A DNA stretch of 64,000 bases, taken from assembly GCA_030746775.1 (NCBI GenBank), contig JASLLZ010000004.1, positions 1 to 64,000 of the forward strand. Direction: 5' to 3'. Below the pieces are notes generated by a model. That model was not told the origin of the DNA. It saw nothing but the letters and a program-made list of their open reading frames with translations, and ran no database searches. Position numbers and translations under genes: made by a program. Position 1 is the stretch's first letter, and every line of letters begins with the position of its first letter. This stretch comes from Rhodospirillales bacterium (lineage in GTDB: Bacteria; Pseudomonadota; Alphaproteobacteria; Rhodospirillales; JASLLZ01). Positions 17,214 to 27,086 of the stretch are shown here, piece by piece.

Positions 17214-17776
17214 ACAAGTCGGGCTTGATAATCGCGCTATCCGTCTCGGCGACTCTGCTTGGCGGCTGCGAAGATGTGCGCTCGGCCTTGGGACAGACCA
17301 AATCCGCGCCCGACGAGTTCGCCGTCTATTCGCGGGCCCCCCTCAGCCTGCCGCCCGATTACGGATTGCGGCCGCCGGCGCCGGGCTCCTCGCGCCCTCA
17401 GGAGGTGGAACCGCGCAGCAATGCCCGGCGCGCCGTGCTCGGCGCCAAGGGCGCGCCAAAGGCCGGCGGCGCCCCGCCGGCGGGAAGCAGTCCCGGCATT
17501 CAGGTCCTGCTTAGGAATTTGGGGACCGAGAACGCCAACCCCAACATCCGCGCCACCATCAACCGCGAGACCACCATCTTGGCCGAGGAGGACGAGTCCT
17601 TCGCCGAATCCATCATGTTCTGGGGCACGCCGACGAAATACGGGACGGTGGTCGATCCGACGAAGGAAGCCAAGCGGATCCGGGAAAACCAGGCCTTGGG
17701 ACGCGCCATCACCGAGGGCGAGGTGCCAACCATCGAGCGCAAGCGCGAGGCACTCTTGGAAGGAATATTCAATTAG
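17210..17776 (+). CDS. DUF3035-family lipoprotein
   Basis: A 188-aa putative outer-membrane-directed lipoprotein. The signal peptide ends in a lipobox (ATLLGGC), with acylated Cys near residue 24. The mature start has the DUF3035 pattern PDEFAVYSRAPLSLPPDYGL, then a Pro/Gly-rich linker and a conserved C-terminal part (TILAEEDESFAESIMFWG). Function is unknown. The start overlaps the lspA stop (ATGA), fitting with processing by LspA. The last 8 bp overlap the convergent methyltransferase gene. Confidence 0.85.
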   Translation: MNKSGLIIALSVSATLLGGCEDVRSALGQTKSAPDEFAVYSRAPLSLPPDYGLRPPAPGSSRPQEVEPRSNARRAVLGAKGAPKAGGAPPAGSSPGIQVLLRNLGTENANPNIRATINRETTILAEEDESFAESIMFWGTPTKYGTVVDPTKEAKRIRENQALGRAITEGEVPTIERKREALLEGIFN

Positions 17777-18395
17777 TGTCCCGATCCGCGGCCGGCTTGG
17801 CCGTCAATAGCTTGATGATGTCCTTATAAAGAAACTTCTTTTCCACCAGATCCAATCCGGCGGCATTCAGATACTGTTCCGTATGGCGGTCGAACGCGGC
17901 GCCGTAGGCAAGGTGGACCCACGGCGCCCACAATTTCATCATCAAGCGCCGCCACGGATTTTCCGAAAGGGCGTATTCCAGAATGTGAATCGTGCCGCCG
18001 GGGCGGCAGACCCGGCACAGTTCTTCAAGGGCGGGCTGTTGATGTTCGGCGTCGAGTACGCAAAAAAGAAACGTCGAGATAATGCCGTCGAAACTGTCAT
18101 CGGCGAAATCCATCTCCATCACGTTCATCTCGCGCAGATCGACCGCCGTGCCAAGATTCTCCTTGCGCCACCGGGCGCGGCCCAGCATGGCCGGGCTGAG
18201 GTCGATGCCCGTAACCTTGGAGGCCTCAGGATAGAAGGGAAAATTACGCCCCGTGCCAACCCCGGCATCGAGCAGATCGCCGCGCAGCCCCTCGAACAAC
18301 ACTTGGCGCAAAGGCTTGTAGCGAACATGTTCGAAAGGCAGGTCGAGGATGTCATAGAGCCGGGCAATCCGGCGATAGGTTTTCTGTTTGCTTAT
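17769..18395 (-). CDS. Class I SAM-dependent methyltransferase with non-standard start codon
   Basis: A UbiE-like methyltransferase of about 208 aa. Motif I is LLDAGVGTGRNFPFYP, followed by VTGIDLSPAML, the acidic DFADDSFDGIIS and GGTIHILEYALS. Homology continues upstream of the first standard start (TTG 18311) through about 28 codons typical of the family N-terminus (RRIARLYDILDLPFE). There is no ATG, GTG or TTG in this frame before that, but GGAGG (ribosome site) stands 7 nt before ATA (18395) and 4 nt before ATC (18398). One of these may be a rare start codon; a sequencing error in an ATG is the alternative. The substrate is unknown. Confidence 0.75.
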   Translation of the reverse strand: MSKQKTYRRIARLYDILDLPFEHVRYKPLRQVLFEGLRGDLLDAGVGTGRNFPFYPEASKVTGIDLSPAMLGRARWRKENLGTAVDLREMNVMEMDFADDSFDGIISTFLFCVLDAEHQQPALEELCRVCRPGGTIHILEYALSENPWRRLMMKLWAPWVHLAYGAAFDRHTEQYLNAAGLDLVEKKFLYKDIIKLLTAKPAADRDTN

Positions 18396-18612
18396 GATAA
18401 AGCCTCCACGATGCGCTAGTATTGCACCATATTATGATGATATCCCGGCACCCTATCCCCATAGGCTGACATGGGGGAAGGTCTTGGGCTGGGGCGTGGC
18501 GTCGTCCGTCACGGGTCTGTGATTTCTTCACCGACCAAACCGGGAGTAGAGTGCGAAGCCCCGGCCAACGACCGGCAAGGCGGAGCAGGGACGAGAGGTA
18601 AACGGAACGGCT

Positions 18613-19968
18613 ATGACGCTGGGGCACAAACTTTCGCGCGCCATGGGGCTTATCGCCTTCGTCCTCGCGCTGGGCGGGGCGGGTTCGGCGGCCGACGGCG
18701 GCGTTTTCAACCCGCAAACCTTCACCCTGGCCAATGGCATGCAGGTGGTGGTGGTTCCCAATCACCGGGTTCCGGTGGTCAACCACATGGTGTGGTACAA
18801 GGTCGGCTCGGCAGACGATCCGCCGGGCAAGTCAGGCATCGCCCATTTCCTCGAACACCTGATGTTCAAGGGCACCAAGACACTGGCGTCCGGTGAGTTT
18901 TCGCGCCGGGTGGCGCGCAACGGCGGACGCGAGAACGCCTTTACCTCGACCGACTACACCGGCTATTTCCAGACAGTGGCATTGGATCGTCTGGAACTGG
19001 TCATGGGCATGGAGGCCGACCGCATGACCAATCTGGTGCTCACCGAAGAGGACGTGCGGACCGAGCGCCTGGTCATCTTGGAAGAACGCCGCCAGCGCAC
19101 CGACAACGATCCCGCCGCCATTCTCAGCGAACACGTCAACGCCGCCCTTTACGTCAACCACCCCTATCGCAATCCGGTGATCGGCTGGGAACACGAGATC
19201 GAGGGTCTTGACCGCCAGTCCATCTTGTCGTTCTACCGCCAGCGCTATGCCCCCAACAACGCCATCTTGGTGGTCTCCGGCGACATCACGGCGGATCGCC
19301 TGCGCCCCCTGGCCGAAAAGCACTATGGCGCCATCCCGAGCGCCCGGACGCCGCCCCGGACGCGGCCCCAGGAACCGCCGCACCGGGCGGCGCGTGCCGT
19401 CGTGCTCAAGGATGCCAGGGTGCGCCAACCGTCGTGGAGCCGATCCTATTTGGCGCCCAGTTACTCCGCCGGCGCCACCGAACACGCCTACCCGTTGCAG
19501 GTCTTGGCCCAGGTCCTCGGCGGCGGAGCCACCAGCCGCCTCTATCGCTCCTTGGTGGTGGAGAGCAAGCTGGCATCCTCGGCGGGCGCCTATTACGGCG
19601 CCGGCCGCCTGGGACCGTCGGCGTTTTCCGTCTACGCCAGCCCCCTCCCCGGAATCGGGGTCGACGTCCTGCAAAAGGCCGTCGAAGAACAGCTGGAACG
19701 GCTCTTGAAGGACGGCATCGGCGGCGACGAAGTCGAACGCGCCAAGAGCCGCATGCGCTCGCGCGCCATCTATGCCCGCGATTCGTTGCGGGCGGGAGGG
19801 CGCGTCCTCGGTTCCGCCCTGGCGGCGGGGCGCTCGATCGAGGATGCGGAAGCCTGGCCCGAACGGATTGGCGCCGTCACCGTCGGGGAAATAAACGCCG
19901 CGGCCCGGGCCGTGCTGCGCGACGCCGGCTCGGTCACGGGACGGCTGCTGCCCCAGGACCAGTCATGA
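18613..19968 (+). CDS. M16 zinc peptidase, catalytic subunit, periplasmic
   Basis: A 451-aa insulinase/pitrilysin-family peptidase. Signal peptide LIAFVLALGGAGSAA ends near residue 27. The inverted zinc motif HxxEH is H78-F-L-E81-H82 (SGIAHFLEHLMFKGT), with a downstream Glu ligand in the ERLVILEERRQ helix. The second half is the inactive M16 C-terminal domain (LAQVLGGGATSRLYRSLV). It is followed 16 bp later by a related protein without the motif, the catalytic/non-catalytic pairing seen in bacterial M16 heterodimers. It probably degrades peptides in the periplasm. Confidence 0.92.
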   Translation: MTLGHKLSRAMGLIAFVLALGGAGSAADGGVFNPQTFTLANGMQVVVVPNHRVPVVNHMVWYKVGSADDPPGKSGIAHFLEHLMFKGTKTLASGEFSRRVARNGGRENAFTSTDYTGYFQTVALDRLELVMGMEADRMTNLVLTEEDVRTERLVILEERRQRTDNDPAAILSEHVNAALYVNHPYRNPVIGWEHEIEGLDRQSILSFYRQRYAPNNAILVVSGDITADRLRPLAEKHYGAIPSARTPPRTRPQEPPHRAARAVVLKDARVRQPSWSRSYLAPSYSAGATEHAYPLQVLAQVLGGGATSRLYRSLVVESKLASSAGAYYGAGRLGPSAFSVYASPLPGIGVDVLQKAVEEQLERLLKDGIGGDEVERAKSRMRSRAIYARDSLRAGGRVLGSALAAGRSIEDAEAWPERIGAVTVGEINAAARAVLRDAGSVTGRLLPQDQS

Positions 19969-19984
19969 GAAAAGGGTCAGGGCC

Positions 19985-21322
19985 ATGATCATCGGCGCTT
20001 TTCGCCGTTGCCTGCCGGCGACGGTGCTCCTCATCGCCCTCCTCGGCGCGCCCGCCCGGGCCATCGAGGTGCAACGGGTGATCTCGCCGGGGGGCATCGA
20101 GGCTTGGCTGGTCGAGGACCACACCAATCCCCTCGTCGCGCTGCGCTTCGCCTTTCGCGGCGGCGCCGGCCTCGACCCCATGGGCAAGGAGGGCCTGGCC
20201 GATCTGGTCTCCTCGCTGCTCGACGAAGGTGCGGGAGACCTCGACTCCCAGGCCTTTCAGGGGCGCCTCGAAGACATGGCGATCACGCTGCGTTTCGATG
20301 CCGGTTACGATACCTTTGGCGGCCGGCTAAGGACGCTTAGCGCCAACCTCGGCGAGGCCTTCGATCTGCTGCGCCTGGCCCTGACGCTGCCCCGCTTCGA
20401 CGACGAACCGGTCGCCCGCATTCGCGGTCAGATCCTGACCATGATCCGGCGCAATTTGGAAGACCCGGACGTTATCGCCGGGCGTACCTTGCGCCGCGCC
20501 CTTTTTCCCGACCACCCCTACGGGCGGCCGGTCATGGGAACCGATGACAGCATCAAGTCGATCGCCGCCGCAGACCTGAAACGCTTCGTCGCCGAACGCC
20601 TGGCGCGCGACAATCTTGTCATCGGGGCGGTCGGCGACATTGACGCGGACCAACTGGCGACCCTGCTGGACAAGACCTTCGGCGGGCTGCCCGGCCAGGC
20701 GGCGCCGTGGCAACTGCCCGAGGTAACGCCCGCCGCCACCGGGCGCACCATCGTGGTCAGGAAGGCGGTGCCGCAAAGCGCCATCCTCTTCGCCCAGGCC
20801 GGCATCAAACGCGATGACATTGATTTCTATCCGGCCTATGTCATGAACTACATCCTCGGCGGCGGCGGCTTCACGTCGCGGCTGTATAGCGAGGTGCGCG
20901 AAAAGCGCGGCCTTGCCTATTCGGTTTACACGACCCTCACGCCTCTTGAGTCATCGGCCCTACTCCAGGGCGGCGCCGGCACCGCTAATGCACGCGTCGC
21001 CGAGACCTTGGGCGTCGTCCGCGCCGAATGGCGGCGCATGGCCACGGGCGGTGTCGACGAGACCGAGCTGGCCGACACCAAGACCTACCTCACCGGTTCG
21101 TTCCCGTTGCGCTTTTCGTCCAGCGGGCGCATCGCCGCCATCCTGACCGCCATACAACTCGACAACCTCGGCATCGATTTTCTGCAACGCCGCAACGGCT
21201 ATGTCGAGGCGGTGACCGGGGACGACGTCAACCGTGTGGCGCGGCGGCTTTTGGACGCCAAGGGGCTGACCACCGTCGTCGTCGGCCAGCCCGAGGGGGT
21301 ATCCAGCCTCCGCCAACCCTGA
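19985..21322 (+). CDS. M16 peptidase-like protein, non-catalytic partner
   Basis: A 445-aa M16-family protein with a signal peptide (LPATVLLIALLGAPARA). Where the partner has HxxEH this one reads GKEGLADLVSSLLDEG, so the zinc ligands are lost and it cannot be an active peptidase alone. The C-terminal domain keeps the family motif MNYILGGGGFTSRLYSEVRE. It is expected to form the substrate-binding half of a heterodimer with the gene just upstream, as in other bacterial M16 pairs. Confidence 0.9.
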   Translation: MIIGAFRRCLPATVLLIALLGAPARAIEVQRVISPGGIEAWLVEDHTNPLVALRFAFRGGAGLDPMGKEGLADLVSSLLDEGAGDLDSQAFQGRLEDMAITLRFDAGYDTFGGRLRTLSANLGEAFDLLRLALTLPRFDDEPVARIRGQILTMIRRNLEDPDVIAGRTLRRALFPDHPYGRPVMGTDDSIKSIAAADLKRFVAERLARDNLVIGAVGDIDADQLATLLDKTFGGLPGQAAPWQLPEVTPAATGRTIVVRKAVPQSAILFAQAGIKRDDIDFYPAYVMNYILGGGGFTSRLYSEVREKRGLAYSVYTTLTPLESSALLQGGAGTANARVAETLGVVRAEWRRMATGGVDETELADTKTYLTGSFPLRFSSSGRIAAILTAIQLDNLGIDFLQRRNGYVEAVTGDDVNRVARRLLDAKGLTTVVVGQPEGVSSLRQP

Positions 21323-21367
21323 CCGCCGGGCATTGAGCGCGTCCCCCGCCTGGGCCACAATGGAGCG

Positions 21368-22339
21368 ATGGCAGGCCATTGTTCCGAACCCTCCCGGAGC
21401 CAACCCGTGGTGGTCATTGCCGGGCCGACGGCGAGCGGCAAATCGGCCCTGGCGCTGGACGCGGCGGAGGCCTTCTCGGGCACGGTGATCAATGCCGACA
21501 GCATGCAGGTCTATCGCGAGCTGCGCATCCTGACGGCGCGCCCTCCGCCGGCCGACGAAGATCGCGCGCCGCACCGTCTGTTTGGGGTTCTCTCGGCCAC
21601 CGAGCGCTGTTCGGCCGGACGCTGGCTTGATCTGGCGGCGGCGGCCATCGACGAGACCCGCGCCGCCGGGCGCCTGCCCATCGTCGTTGGCGGCACCGGA
21701 CTTTACCTGAGGGCGCTCCTCGAGGGCCTGGCGCCGGTGCCCGAGATCGCGGACACGGTGCGCGCCGAGGCACGCACCCTCCATGAGCGTCTTGGTGACG
21801 AGGCTTTCCACGCCGAATTGGCCCGCATCGATCCGCAGATGGCGGCCCGCCTGCCCGCCGCCGATGGCCAGCGCCTGATCCGGGCCTTCGAGGTGGTCAA
21901 AGCCACCGGCCGTTCCCTGGCCGATTGGCAAGGCCAGGAAAAGGCGCACCAACCGGTCGCCGGGCGCTTCGCCACCATCGTCCTGAACCCGCCGCGCGAC
22001 GATCTTTACGCCGCCATCGACGCCCGCTTCGAAGACATGATCGAGGCCGGCGCCCTGGACGAAGTGGCGGCCCTTGAGGAATTGAAACTCGATCCCAGCC
22101 TGCCCGCCTCGAAGGCCCTGGGCGTAGCCCCTCTCGGGCGTTACTTGCGCGGCGAGATGGACCTCGACGAGGCCCGCCGGGCGGCCAAACAGGCAAGCCG
22201 CAACTACGCCAAGCGCCAGTGCACCTGGCTCGGCAACCAGATGGCCGGGGCAAACCTGTACCCCGCGCAATATTCGCAAAGGTTACAGTCTAGAATCTTT
22301 TCATTTATTCGCCAGTTTCTGTTGACCGCGGATACCTGA
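21368..22339 (+). CDS. miaA: tRNA dimethylallyltransferase
   Basis: A 323-aa enzyme that transfers a dimethylallyl group to A37 of tRNAs reading UNN codons. The P-loop is AGPTASGKSALA (about residues 18-29), followed by INADSMQVYRELRILTARP and the dimethylallyl-PP loop VVGGTGLYLRALLEGLAP. The C-terminal ARRAAKQASRNYAKRQCTW with R-x-Y-A-K-R-Q is the anticodon-binding signature. The last 80 bp are AT-rich and seem to contain the ilvB promoter. Confidence 0.95.
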   Translation: MAGHCSEPSRSQPVVVIAGPTASGKSALALDAAEAFSGTVINADSMQVYRELRILTARPPPADEDRAPHRLFGVLSATERCSAGRWLDLAAAAIDETRAAGRLPIVVGGTGLYLRALLEGLAPVPEIADTVRAEARTLHERLGDEAFHAELARIDPQMAARLPAADGQRLIRAFEVVKATGRSLADWQGQEKAHQPVAGRFATIVLNPPRDDLYAAIDARFEDMIEAGALDEVAALEELKLDPSLPASKALGVAPLGRYLRGEMDLDEARRAAKQASRNYAKRQCTWLGNQMAGANLYPAQYSQRLQSRIFSFIRQFLLTADT

Positions 22340-22350
22340 AAGACTAGGTT
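22322..22350 (+). promoter_or_regulatory. Possible promoter of the ilvBHC genes
   Basis: TTGACC (22322-22327), a 17-bp spacer and TAGGTT (22345-22350) lie at the miaA stop codon, 67 bp before the ilvB ATG. The -35 matches consensus in five of six positions, the -10 in three. No leader peptide rich in branched-chain residues is visible in the short leader, so classical attenuation is not supported here. Confidence 0.4.
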
Positions 22351-22416
22351 CCTCGTCTCTCGGGCGGAAGCCAAGGGGTTTCCGGCTATTTTGGGTGCCG
22401 GCAAGGAGCGCGGGTC

Positions 22417-24177
22417 ATGGCGAGCAAACAACTGAACGGTTCCCAAATCGTTCTCAAGGCCCTGGTCGATCAAGGGGTCGAGGATGTTTTCGGCTATCCG
22501 GGGGGCGCCGTCCTGCCGCTCTACGACGAGATATTCAAGCAAAACCAGCTGCGCCACATTTTGGTCCGCCAGGAAGGCGGCGCCGTTCACGCGGCCGAGG
22601 GCTATGCCCGTTCGACGGGCAAGGTCGGCGTCGTTCTGGTGACCTCGGGGCCGGGCGCCACCAACGCCGTGACCGGGCTCACCGACGCCCTCATGGACAG
22701 TGTTCCGGTGGTCTGCCTGACCGGACAGGTGCCGACCCATCTGATCGGCAACGACGCCTTCCAGGAAGCCGACACCACCGGCATCACGCGGCCGTGCACC
22801 AAGCACAACTATCTGGTCAAGAACATCAACGACTTGGCGCGCGTCGTCCACGTGGCCTTTCATGTGGCGCGTAGCGGGCGGCCGGGTCCGGTCGTCATCG
22901 ACCTGCCCAAGGACATCCTCATGGGCCAAGGACCCTATACGCCGAGAACCGGCGCCGGACACAAGACCTATCGCCCCCAGGTCAAGGGCAACACCGCCCA
23001 GATCAAACGCGCCGTATCGCTCATGGCATCGGCCAAGCGGCCGCTGTTCTATTGCGGCGGCGGGGTCGTCAATTCGGGTCCCGAGGCCTCGCGGCTGCTC
23101 AAGACGCTGATTCGCAAGACCGGCTATCCGTGCACCTTGACCCTGATGGGACTGGGCGCCTATCCGGCGACGGACAAGCAGTTCCTCGGCATGGTCGGGA
23201 TGCACGGCACCTACGAGGCCAACATGGCTATGCACGGCTGCGACCTGATGATCAACATCGGCGCCCGTTTCGACGACCGGGTGACCGGGCGGCTGGCCGA
23301 CTTCTCACCTGGATCGAAGAAAATTCACGTCGACATCGACCCGTCGTCGATCAATAAGAACGTCCCGGTCGATGTGCCCATCGTCGGCGACGTGGCCCAT
23401 GTGCTCAAAGAAATGCTGGCGCTGTGGAAGGCGGAGCGCGCCAAGCCCGACGCCCCGGCCCTGAAGGCCTGGTGGCGCCAGATCGGCAAGTGGCAAAAGC
23501 GCGACTGCCTGCGCTATAAGACCAATTCGAAGGTGATCAAACCCCAGCAGGCCATCCAGCGGCTCTATGAGGCGACCAAGGGGCGTGACGATGTCTTCGT
23601 CACTACCGAGGTCGGCCAGCACCAGATGTGGGCGGCCCAGTTCTTCAAGTTCGACAAGCCCAACCATTGGCTGACCTCGGGCGGACTGGGCACCATGGGC
23701 TATGGCCTGCCCGCCGCCATGGGCGTGCAGGTCGCCCATCCCAAGGCCCTGGTCGTCGATATCGCCGGCGAGGCCTCGACCATGATGAACATCCAGGAGA
23801 TGTCGACCATCGCCCAGTACCGCCTGCCGGTTAAGGTCTTCATCCTCAACAACCAATACATGGGGATGGTGCGCCAGTGGCAGGAGCTCCTGCACGGCAG
23901 CCGTTATTCCGAGACCTACATGGACGCCCTGCCCGACTTCGTCAAACTGGCCGAGGCCTTCGGCGCCGTCGGGCTGAGGGCGACGCGGCCCAGCCAACTG
24001 GACGGCGTGATCGCCGAAATGCTGGCCACCGACAAGGCGGTGATCGCCGATATCCATGTCGACAAGATGGAGAACTGCTTCCCCATGATCCCCTCGGGCG
24101 CGGCCCACAACGAGATGCTGTTCGCCTCCGACGGCGAGGGCAGTCCGGTGTCCGAGGAGGGCATGGTCCTGGTCTAA
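22417..24177 (+). CDS. ilvB: Acetolactate synthase large subunit
   Basis: A 586-aa ThDP- and FAD-dependent enzyme making acetolactate or acetohydroxybutyrate, the first common step to valine, leucine and isoleucine. The catalytic Glu is E53 in RQEGGAVHAAEGYA; the N-terminal signature GYPGGAVLPLYDE and the TSGPGATNAVTG loop are complete. The ThDP/Mg motif reads DIAGEASTMMNIQEM, where many enzymes have GDGS; GEAS variants occur in alphaproteobacteria and keep an acidic ligand. It is followed by the regulatory subunit ilvH and then ilvC. Confidence 0.95.
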   Translation: MASKQLNGSQIVLKALVDQGVEDVFGYPGGAVLPLYDEIFKQNQLRHILVRQEGGAVHAAEGYARSTGKVGVVLVTSGPGATNAVTGLTDALMDSVPVVCLTGQVPTHLIGNDAFQEADTTGITRPCTKHNYLVKNINDLARVVHVAFHVARSGRPGPVVIDLPKDILMGQGPYTPRTGAGHKTYRPQVKGNTAQIKRAVSLMASAKRPLFYCGGGVVNSGPEASRLLKTLIRKTGYPCTLTLMGLGAYPATDKQFLGMVGMHGTYEANMAMHGCDLMINIGARFDDRVTGRLADFSPGSKKIHVDIDPSSINKNVPVDVPIVGDVAHVLKEMLALWKAERAKPDAPALKAWWRQIGKWQKRDCLRYKTNSKVIKPQQAIQRLYEATKGRDDVFVTTEVGQHQMWAAQFFKFDKPNHWLTSGGLGTMGYGLPAAMGVQVAHPKALVVDIAGEASTMMNIQEMSTIAQYRLPVKVFILNNQYMGMVRQWQELLHGSRYSETYMDALPDFVKLAEAFGAVGLRATRPSQLDGVIAEMLATDKAVIADIHVDKMENCFPMIPSGAAHNEMLFASDGEGSPVSEEGMVLV

Positions 24178-24282
24178 TACCAAGAATCGGCGGGGTTCGC
24201 CATCGGCCCACGTCACGCGATTCATTTTTGTAATTGGGGTCGGGCGGCGAGGCCCGGATCCCGCAATGCCGGAGCGAACAGA

Positions 24283-24798
24283 GTGAACCCGCAAGCCGAA
24301 CAAACGAAAGAGCACACGATTTCGGTCCTGGTCGACAACGAGGCCGGCGTCCTGGCCCGCGTCGTCGGCCTTTTCTCCGGGCGCGGCTACAATATCGAGA
24401 GCCTCACCGTGGCCGAGGTCGATCCTGAAAATGCCTTGTCCAGGATCACCATCGTCACCTCCGGCACGCCCATGATCATCGAACAGATCAAGGCCCAGCT
24501 GGAGCGCCTGGTGCCTGTCCACAAGGTCAACGACCTGACCCTGGAAGGCCCCCACGTGGCCCGCGAGCTGGCCATGGTCAAGGTCGTCGGCAGCGGCGAG
24601 AAGCGGGTCGAATCCCTGCGCATCGCCGACATCTTCCGCGCCCGCGCCGTCGACAGCACCAACAAATCCTTCGTCTTTGAGATCGTCGGCGACACCGGCA
24701 AGGTGAACGCCTTCATCAAACTTATGGAGAAACTCGGCCTGACCGAGGTCTCGCGCACCGGCGTCGTCGCCATCGCGCGCGGCACCAAGGGTATTTAG
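24283..24798 (+). CDS. ilvH: Acetolactate synthase regulatory small subunit
   Basis: A 171-aa regulatory subunit conferring valine feedback inhibition and stimulating the catalytic subunit. The N-terminal ACT domain begins HTISVLVDNEAGVLARVVGL with the conserved Gly/Ala valine-binding loop. The C-terminal domain has DSTNKSFVFEIVGDTGKVNAFI. GTG 24283 is the only start giving the full family N-terminus. It sits 105 bp after ilvB and is followed by two hairpins before ilvC. Confidence 0.94.
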   Translation: MNPQAEQTKEHTISVLVDNEAGVLARVVGLFSGRGYNIESLTVAEVDPENALSRITIVTSGTPMIIEQIKAQLERLVPVHKVNDLTLEGPHVARELAMVKVVGSGEKRVESLRIADIFRARAVDSTNKSFVFEIVGDTGKVNAFIKLMEKLGLTEVSRTGVVAIARGTKGI

Positions 24799-24801
24799 GA
24801 A

Positions 24802-24819
24802 TTCTTATGTCGATAAGAA
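24802..24819 (+). other. Small hairpin after ilvH
   Basis: A perfect 7-bp inverted repeat, TTCTTAT and ATAAGAA, with a 4-nt loop (GTCG) begins three bases after the ilvH stop. It lies immediately before a much larger hairpin. It has no following T run, so termination on its own is unlikely. Confidence 0.6.
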
Positions 24820-24820
24820 C

Positions 24821-24902
24821 CGGCACCGGCCCGCACCCCCACCCGACCACCCCAAGCGTACAATGGCATTGGGTGGCCGGGTGGGGGTGCGGGCTGGTGC
24901 CG
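24821..24902 (+). other. 32-bp near-perfect hairpin between ilvH and ilvC
   Basis: The arms 24821-24852 and 24871-24902 pair over 32 positions with only one A-C mismatch and one G-U pair, around an 18-nt loop. The stem is C-rich on one side and G-rich on the other. It may block or attenuate transcription or protect the upstream mRNA end, setting ilvC expression apart from ilvBH. It could instead be a copy of a dispersed palindromic element. The bases after it (AACAATCTTAATTAATATTC) are AT-rich but lack a T run. Confidence 0.75.
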
Positions 24903-24917
24903 AACAATCTTAATTAA

Positions 24918-25973
<1,056 letters not shown>

Positions 25974-26069
25974 GAGCCGCCCTTGCCGCTGTCGCCCACG
26001 AGGAAGGGGTGAACGAGGACCCGGCCGGACGGGGTCAAGCCATGCGCGCGCACCTTGTGGGACCACCTG

Positions 26070-26219
26070 ATGGGCGACGAATCCGGCGTCACGGCGCTGG
26101 AATACGCCCTCATCGCGTCGCTCATTTTCCTTGTCATCGTGGCCTCGGTGCAACTGATGGCCGGCAACGTGACCGATTTGTACAACACCATATCCAACGC
26201 GGTTTCCGATAACGTGTAG
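26070..26219 (+). CDS. Orphan Flp-family type IVb pilin
   Basis: A 49-aa pilin missed by length cut-offs. The sequence MGDESGVTALEYALIAS contains the Flp prepilin cleavage site G/VTALEY (Glu5-Tyr6 of the mature protein), followed by one hydrophobic helix (SLIFLVIVASVQLMAG) and a short polar tail. No Tad assembly genes are nearby. The in-frame ATG 26070 has no clear ribosome site; TTG 26055 is an alternative. ATG 26042 would give a natural longer leader (MRAHL...) if one base were removed near 26056, hinting at a frameshift or sequence error. Confidence 0.65.
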   Translation: MGDESGVTALEYALIASLIFLVIVASVQLMAGNVTDLYNTISNAVSDNV

Positions 26220-26230
26220 GGGCGCCGGCG

Positions 26231-26259
26231 CTGACACCGGTTCCCGGCCCGTGTTAGTC
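26231..26259 (+). promoter_or_regulatory. Possible promoter of the RraA-like gene
   Basis: CTGACA (26231-26236), a 17-bp spacer and TTAGTC (26254-26259) lie about 50 bp before the RraA-like ATG at 26311. The -35 is a near match; the -10 is weak. Confidence 0.35.
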
Positions 26260-26310
26260 TTGCCCAGCGCCGGCGCCGCCGGACGACCAAAAATAAGGGG
26301 GGAACTGGAT

Positions 26311-27018
26311 ATGACCGAACCGTTGACGACGGACGAGATCGCCGGACTGCGCCAATATTCGACCACCACCGTCAGCAACGTCATCGAAGTTTTGGTGCCC
26401 GAACGGCGCGGCCGCGGCTTTACCATCCGGCCCGTTTATTGCGCCTTTCCCGACCTTAAGCCCATGGTCGGCTACGCCAAGACGGTGACCATCAAGGCGA
26501 GCGAGCGCAGCTCGCTTAGCCCCGAGGCGGCTCAGAAGCAACGCGGCGATTACCTGGATTACCTGGCCGCCGGCCCGCACCCGTCGATCTGCGTCGTCCA
26601 GGACATCGACACCCCGGCCGGCCAAGGCACCTTTTGGGGCAAGCGCAACGCCGTCGTCCACAAGAAGCTGGGCTGCGACGGCGTGCTGACCAACGGCATC
26701 ATGCGCGATGCCGACACGATCGTTCCCGATTTCCAGATCCTCTGCGGCGGCCTCGGCGTATCCCATTCCTTCGTCCATACCGTCGAGTTCGGTGCCCCGG
26801 TCGAGGTCCATGGCCTGACCGTCGCATCGGGCGATCTGATTCACGGCGACGCGCACGGGGCGGTCATCGTGCCCGCCGAAGTCGTGCGCGACATTCCGAA
26901 GGCCCTGGACTATCTGAAACGGCGCGGGGCGGCGGTCGGCGATGCCCTCGACGACCCCGGGTTTACCGTCGAAAAGCTCAAGGCCGCCTATCAGCTCGCC
27001 GACGACATCAAGGTGTAG
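26311..27018 (+). CDS. RraA-family protein, probable 4-hydroxy-4-methyl-2-oxoglutarate aldolase-like
   Basis: A 235-aa RraA-like fold protein. The metal/substrate-binding Arg-Asp pair of the aldolase branch is R132-D133 in [11 protein letters not shown]. The loop [15 protein letters not shown] with its Asp and Gly-Val is also present. These features favour a class II pyruvate aldolase/oxaloacetate decarboxylase over the RNase E inhibitor RraA, which lacks the Arg-Asp pair. The GGGGGG-type ribosome site at 26297-26302 selects ATG 26311. It precedes pgi on the same strand; the two functions are not obviously linked. Confidence 0.75.
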   Translation: MTEPLTTDEIAGLRQYSTTTVSNVIEVLVPERRGRGFTIRPVYCAFPDLKPMVGYAKTVTIKASERSSLSPEAAQKQRGDYLDYLAAGPHPSICVVQDIDTPAGQGTFWGKRNAVVHKKLGCDGVLTNGIMRDADTIVPDFQILCGGLGVSHSFVHTVEFGAPVEVHGLTVASGDLIHGDAHGAVIVPAEVVRDIPKALDYLKRRGAAVGDALDDPGFTVEKLKAAYQLADDIKV

Positions 27019-27086
27019 TGCCCCGGGGGCGCTTGTCTGCTACTCTCGGCCGAGCCGCAAGGGGCGGCGGCAAGGCGGTGTTCGAC

